Of a stretch of 64,000 bases of DNA, positions 63,201-64,000 are shown piece by piece. The translations under genes were made by a program, and so were the position numbers. The notes beneath the pieces were generated by a model that saw nothing but the letters and a program-made list of their open reading frames with translations, was not told the origin of the DNA and searched no databases. Position 1 is the first letter of the stretch. Each line of letters begins with the position of its first letter. Source of the stretch: Nannocystis pusilla (lineage in GTDB: Bacteria; Myxococcota_A; Polyangia; Nannocystales; Nannocystaceae); contig NZ_JAIRAU010000001.1 of NCBI RefSeq assembly GCF_020073745.1, positions 806,001 to 870,000 on the forward strand. Direction: 5' to 3'.

Positions 63201-64000
63201 AGGTCATCGCCCTGCGCAAGCGCATCGGCGGCGTCCAGGAGGGTCAGCTCGGCGACGCGGCGGCGGCGGTCGAGACCTACCGCAGCATCGTCGACTCCGA
63301 GCCGGGCGACCGCGAGGCCCTGGCGGCGCTCGAGCGCCTGTACCTGGCGGGCGGCAACGTCCCGGAGTACCTCGGCGTCCTCGAGGCCGAGCTCGACACC
63401 ACCACCGTGCGCGACGAGCAGATCGCGATCTACGACCGCATGGCGGCCGCGCACGTCAACCTGGCCCAGGACCCGGCGCGGGCGGCCGAGGCGCTCGAGA
63501 AGATCCTGCTCCTCGACAAGTACCGCGACTCGACCTACCGCCAGCTCGAGGACCTGTACACCAGGCTCGAGAAGTGGACCGAGCTGGTCGAGACCTACCG
63601 CAACCACATCGCGGTCACCACGGCTCCGGCCGCCAAGACCGAGCTGCTGGTGGCGATGGGCCAGGTCTACGAGAAGCAGATCCAGGACATCGACCGCGCG
63701 ATCGAGACCTACAGCGAGATCCTCGAGCTGAACCCGCAGCACTTCGACTCTGCGGTCACGCTCGCTCGCCTGCAGGAGCAGATCGAGGACTGGCCGGCCG
63801 CGCTCAAGACGTTGGCGCGCCTGGTCGAGCTGTCGCGCGACCCGGCGGTCCGCGTGCAGCACCTGACCCGCATGGGCCAGGTCTACCAGGAGAAGCTGAC
63901 CCAGCTCGACGAGGCCGAGCGGCGCCTGACCCAGGCGACCGAGATCGACCCGGGCTACGTGCCGGCGATCGTCAGCCTCGCCGAGCTGTACAAGGGCCGG
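54269..64000 (+). CDS. Giant TPR protein, AgmK/GltI-like (3' end outside window)
   Basis: At least 3244 codons from ATG 54269 with no stop before the window end. There is no signal peptide (MEVTTRIKSRLTEVSEWSG), so the protein is cytosolic or reaches the membrane by other means. After a TPR-like N-terminal part (to about residue 400), a long Ala/Glu/Lys/Arg-rich helix spans about 405-567 (AAEKAAERERIAAEKAA-type units). From about 580 onward comes an unbroken series of TPR-related repeats, mostly with period near 70-75 aa, of the form AL-RLY---WE-L---L------D-----L---IA-IYE-----D---AI-AY--IL-IDP. Size and content match AgmK/GltI of M. xanthus gliding (a giant TPR protein). It is partial here. 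Confidence 0.75.
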   Translation, partial: MEVTTRIKSRLTEVSEWSGVIDESESQASSAGTPQAQSAAFYHLAQACEGLLLDKAKAMTFYQTAVKRDRENLKALESARKIYQQMANLEMVTKLMALELRANRDPDRAPALNYAYGRALLNLRQIEQARPYLEAAASADGRNQEFQDRFQESLYDRGNWQFALQNICYNQLIALSGQADPLAANVENGGHQLSALYLRTARILQQEAPEDPRLLPLLFKALDADPSNDEAGYIAETLLAGGGHLQHIQKLQDRRAALEREPAQKVALLRQFALIWQVRLNNADMAAYFFRQALEYAYSFGASVLKDENDVEWHLGAFHMLKKAAERSGNSEGLVELAARGLSVITDPTDAALLAILGGEIAWKLRQDVDSARGLLAYAVEAAPRHPTVVEFVGAFGPLEAPASDAGERAAAAAAEAAAAEQAAAERAAAEQAAAEEAAAAERAEAAERAERDRVAADRAAAEQAEAQRAERERIAAEKAAERERIAAEKAAAAEKAAAEKAERERLAAEKAAADKAERERVAAERAAAAEKAAAEKAEKAAAAERAAAEKAAAEKAAADKIAAELAAIPPEGVEMHGEIFLPEEVRIYNAARTAEAAGGAKAIDAWRDAMGKLPGKRYPRTRLKELYGEAGKWSNVADLLKDELKGDPNRDLEHTKASYWQLLDIYRDHLRQPGLVVTTLAAFEKVLEEAGDTESLLKVVETQQNQFEQMKRWPDLISRIRRRAELTTDPVGRTALHLEAGRLFLDKFNNQAEAIKSFESVLEADEYNVEAITKLKDLYAKRRDWEKLVHVQQKELTLIESPAQRMEQLLDVARTAVSKIKKNPLSIELWNQVLAMEPTHHEALEQLEGLLEREKEWAQLAGVLRTLAEVENDPAKRANYLVKLGSNYSDKLDDNASAIKAWEQLYQLDSENRRAQDALKKLYLAVGDMESLQEFYAKQDKWGEFIRVLEREAETAEGAARTTLLLKIADLYKTRMDKADKATRALERALSFDDNNLTVAEALIDLYEQAHDERHISVPLKIQLNHSEDPAQRQSLLRRLADLAERISQDEALAFSYYSQAFTEDHTQADTREHLFRLGESIGAWTEQIESLRAAIEKYGTDPDSIPLRLKLAEIYEKRSSDLEAALAANQAILEINAEEPTALTSLERLYLALGREEDLLNVLRTKLSLAGNDDDRRAIQTRIGSIHEQLGHVDQAVAAYEAVLATGVEDPAVLAALDRLYLGQGKWAELADILRRELDVTAPDDVEARATLLLRLGIVQQDKLNSASDAVDLFRQVLDVDAANEEARKRLEGYLEDDALKTTVAGILLPVYERLLDWPKMVQTLEIQVAAAGTVDERVGLLLQIGGILANSIGNTAAAFDAYSRAFRQDPRNEAAQAELEKLAHLENRYADYAALFEEAVAGDLPSELQRTLLMRLAGLYDQRIGNAPKAIENFKKALEVDADNVEALEALEKLYSRDQNWGELLGVYRSQIPLTSDGGKRQELRFRIAYLQDEMLGQKEEAIATYNEILADDFENLQAIVALDRLYLARGAWVELAENLERQLTLSSDPDKQIELNLRLGDLRLTKLDQAGQAVETYHRVLALDAGNATALAALETLLTHEQQQLTVAKTLEPFYRANNNWPRLIQAYEIMVTHAGDAEEKIGLLHRIAELYEIAGEEQSKAFDALGRAFKVDPSNETTQERLETLARQLGDYPRLVALYDESIPDIVDDALIIRLLVKIAQIYELVLEDVAQAASSYERILGVDPGNFEAVDALINLHLKSSNFNALVEAVVRKSEMVTEVADRKALLLYAAQTRETAMEDPAGAISLYQQVLALDDADAAALDALAKLFTQTEAWENLKDIYRRKTELAESPEHRRYWLHQLGPIYDEKLKDVEQAIETYRSILDLEPADYDAIQALDRLYGQAERWQDQLGILERAVEVAPQRDEKTALRHRIGGLYETQLADIVRAVEAYRDTLTHAPDHAPTIAALDRIVHGEDQPMLAAEVLAPFYNQLAEWEKLVDIYEVMVKQTQDPAQQIELLHQIAAIHERQLQQFEQAFAAYARALVIEPTHEATLGQLHRLAEVTGDHEKLAGLLADQAATIPDPATKVGMLHRLAVVLETKLNRIDDAIERYLAILDIDGENRDAIAQLDRIYTGLERWQPLVENLRRQIAITTDEQEIIALQYRMGQIYQNNIQDLPKAIEAYRTILEIDPDSSATQATLELIFAEGEHQSEIASILEPLYQASRNWDALIKLADVKLNATADTAERLQIIENTAQICEQQLGDAGQAYYWWLRAYMDDPLSERVAEEIERLAELTQEWGYIVDVGEQILENTGLPQDARVAVLSRSGQVLETRIGDRARAIEVYNRLLALVPDHAEGLQALDRLYTETGRWEELAEILQRRIQATMDGEILVDLEMRLASAFEQWLANPEAAIAAYNRALDIDGNNLRALERLEALYLVAARWEDLYNTYERTSAIANTDEDSAACFQRMAKIAAEALGREETAVDLWGKVLELRGEDPLALGELAVLHERSQRWEDLAEVLERQVFAVEDPNDKVAIYQQLAHVYGDRLGKERNSLDAWLNARELNGRDLDTLTALHAIYQRNESWVELNDVLSNLIELGPGVLGTEQLRAYYAQVGRIQAEYLMDTQAAIAAWRHVLELEPNSLEALAALERLHSSEASWDEVIRVLEKKRKVVESAPEKIDVLMQIAAIWEQQLGNKTEAAGAYLEILDLDQAYMPAHEALETIYRETEAWGELIELYLRQVEIFDDAKFKVSTYQKMAKVFEENQDDPDNAFEVLKYAFNIDYANEDTSRELERLATQANKWGELLNEYNGIVRSIPDKSEQAELWVKIGRWYGEHLNRVDYGLKSLEEALKLNANNINALREQAGFYRRAMNNVELAKTLARIVPLETDPNIQIRTLTQLAEVQDGGLGDIPAAIESYRKVLEIDGENINALDALARLHQNQGQWQDLVHVLERRVGTLDEPEQVIALRKRIGGVQEGQLGDAAAAVETYRSIVDSEPGDREALAALERLYLAGGNVPEYLGVLEAELDTTTVRDEQIAIYDRMAAAHVNLAQDPARAAEALEKILLLDKYRDSTYRQLEDLYTRLEKWTELVETYRNHIAVTTAPAAKTELLVAMGQVYEKQIQDIDRAIETYSEILELNPQHFDSAVTLARLQEQIEDWPAALKTLARLVELSRDPAVRVQHLTRMGQVYQEKLTQLDEAERRLTQATEIDPGYVPAIVSLAELYKGR
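55483..55970 (+). repeat. Ala/Glu/Lys-rich helical repeat within the giant TPR gene
   Basis: Nucleotide units coding for GCC-GAG-AAG-GCC type codons repeat about 30 times with scrambled order (AEKAAAE, AERERIAAEK), giving a charged single helix. Such tracts often vary in length between strains through slippage. Confidence 0.75.

Noticed and set aside
54293..63862. A 3189-codon open frame on the minus strand opposite the giant TPR gene
   Set aside because: Its translation is a compositional shadow (leucine/valine/arginine-rich, no motifs) caused by the strong codon bias of the TPR repeats on the plus strand, which carry clear TPR motifs.

Overview
The window is one contiguous stretch of very GC-rich, densely coded bacterial chromosome (third-codon G/C bias on both strands, few gaps). 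Gene content points to a predatory or gliding delta-proteobacterial lineage of the Myxococcota: Cys-rich secreted lipoproteins, DUF4388/J-domain proteins, PilZ, a CHASE2 cyclase, and a seven-gene TPR/FHA cluster whose order follows the Myxococcus xanthus gliding-motility (Glt) locus. Placement near Nannocystis-type genera is inference from style, not shown by any marker here.

Layout. 1-3.1 kb: Pal/OmpA-like and CpoB-like lipoproteins followed by an overlapping D12-class adenine methylase. 3.1-3.8 kb: non-coding block with two tandem-repeat arrays. 3.8-12.3 kb: a lipoprotein, type-2 IleRS, a Uma2-like remnant, HisRS and an NtrC-type sigma-54 activator. 12.3-16.4 kb (minus strand): RRM protein, PlsY, and a compact hisH-hisA-hisF-hisIE operon. 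16.6-25 kb: FecR-like lipoprotein coupled to a CHASE2-adenylate cyclase, an ECF sigma/anti-sigma pair with a recognisable ECF promoter, an outer-membrane protein, and two tandem spermidine-synthase-like proteins carrying twin-arginine signals. 25-34.5 kb: DUF4388/J/TPR protein, PP2C phosphatase, 2-hydroxyglutarate oxidase-like enzyme, RNase G, PilZ, a J-domain protein and two paralogous SAM methyltransferases. 34.5-41.4 kb: RimO, a tetraheme cytochrome, then the conserved rpsP-khpA-rimM-trmD-rplS-yraN translation operon. 42.8-64 kb: envelope TPR proteins, small GltF-like protein, FHA/TonB-like GltG-like protein, and a giant TPR protein (AgmK/GltI-like) that runs off the window end.

Two sequence-level themes cut across the genes. 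First, a family of short palindromes built on ACATGTCC / GGACAGG halves is scattered through intergenic gaps (where it forms hairpins between convergent genes) and through coding regions, adding small in-frame inserts to conserved proteins such as RimM and TrmD. Second, many genes carry a TAnnnT box only 6-10 nt before the start codon, implying leaderless or near-leaderless transcripts; others have ordinary TTGnCn-N16-18-TAnnnT promoters with leaders. No tRNA, rRNA, CRISPR, IS element or integrase was recognised.
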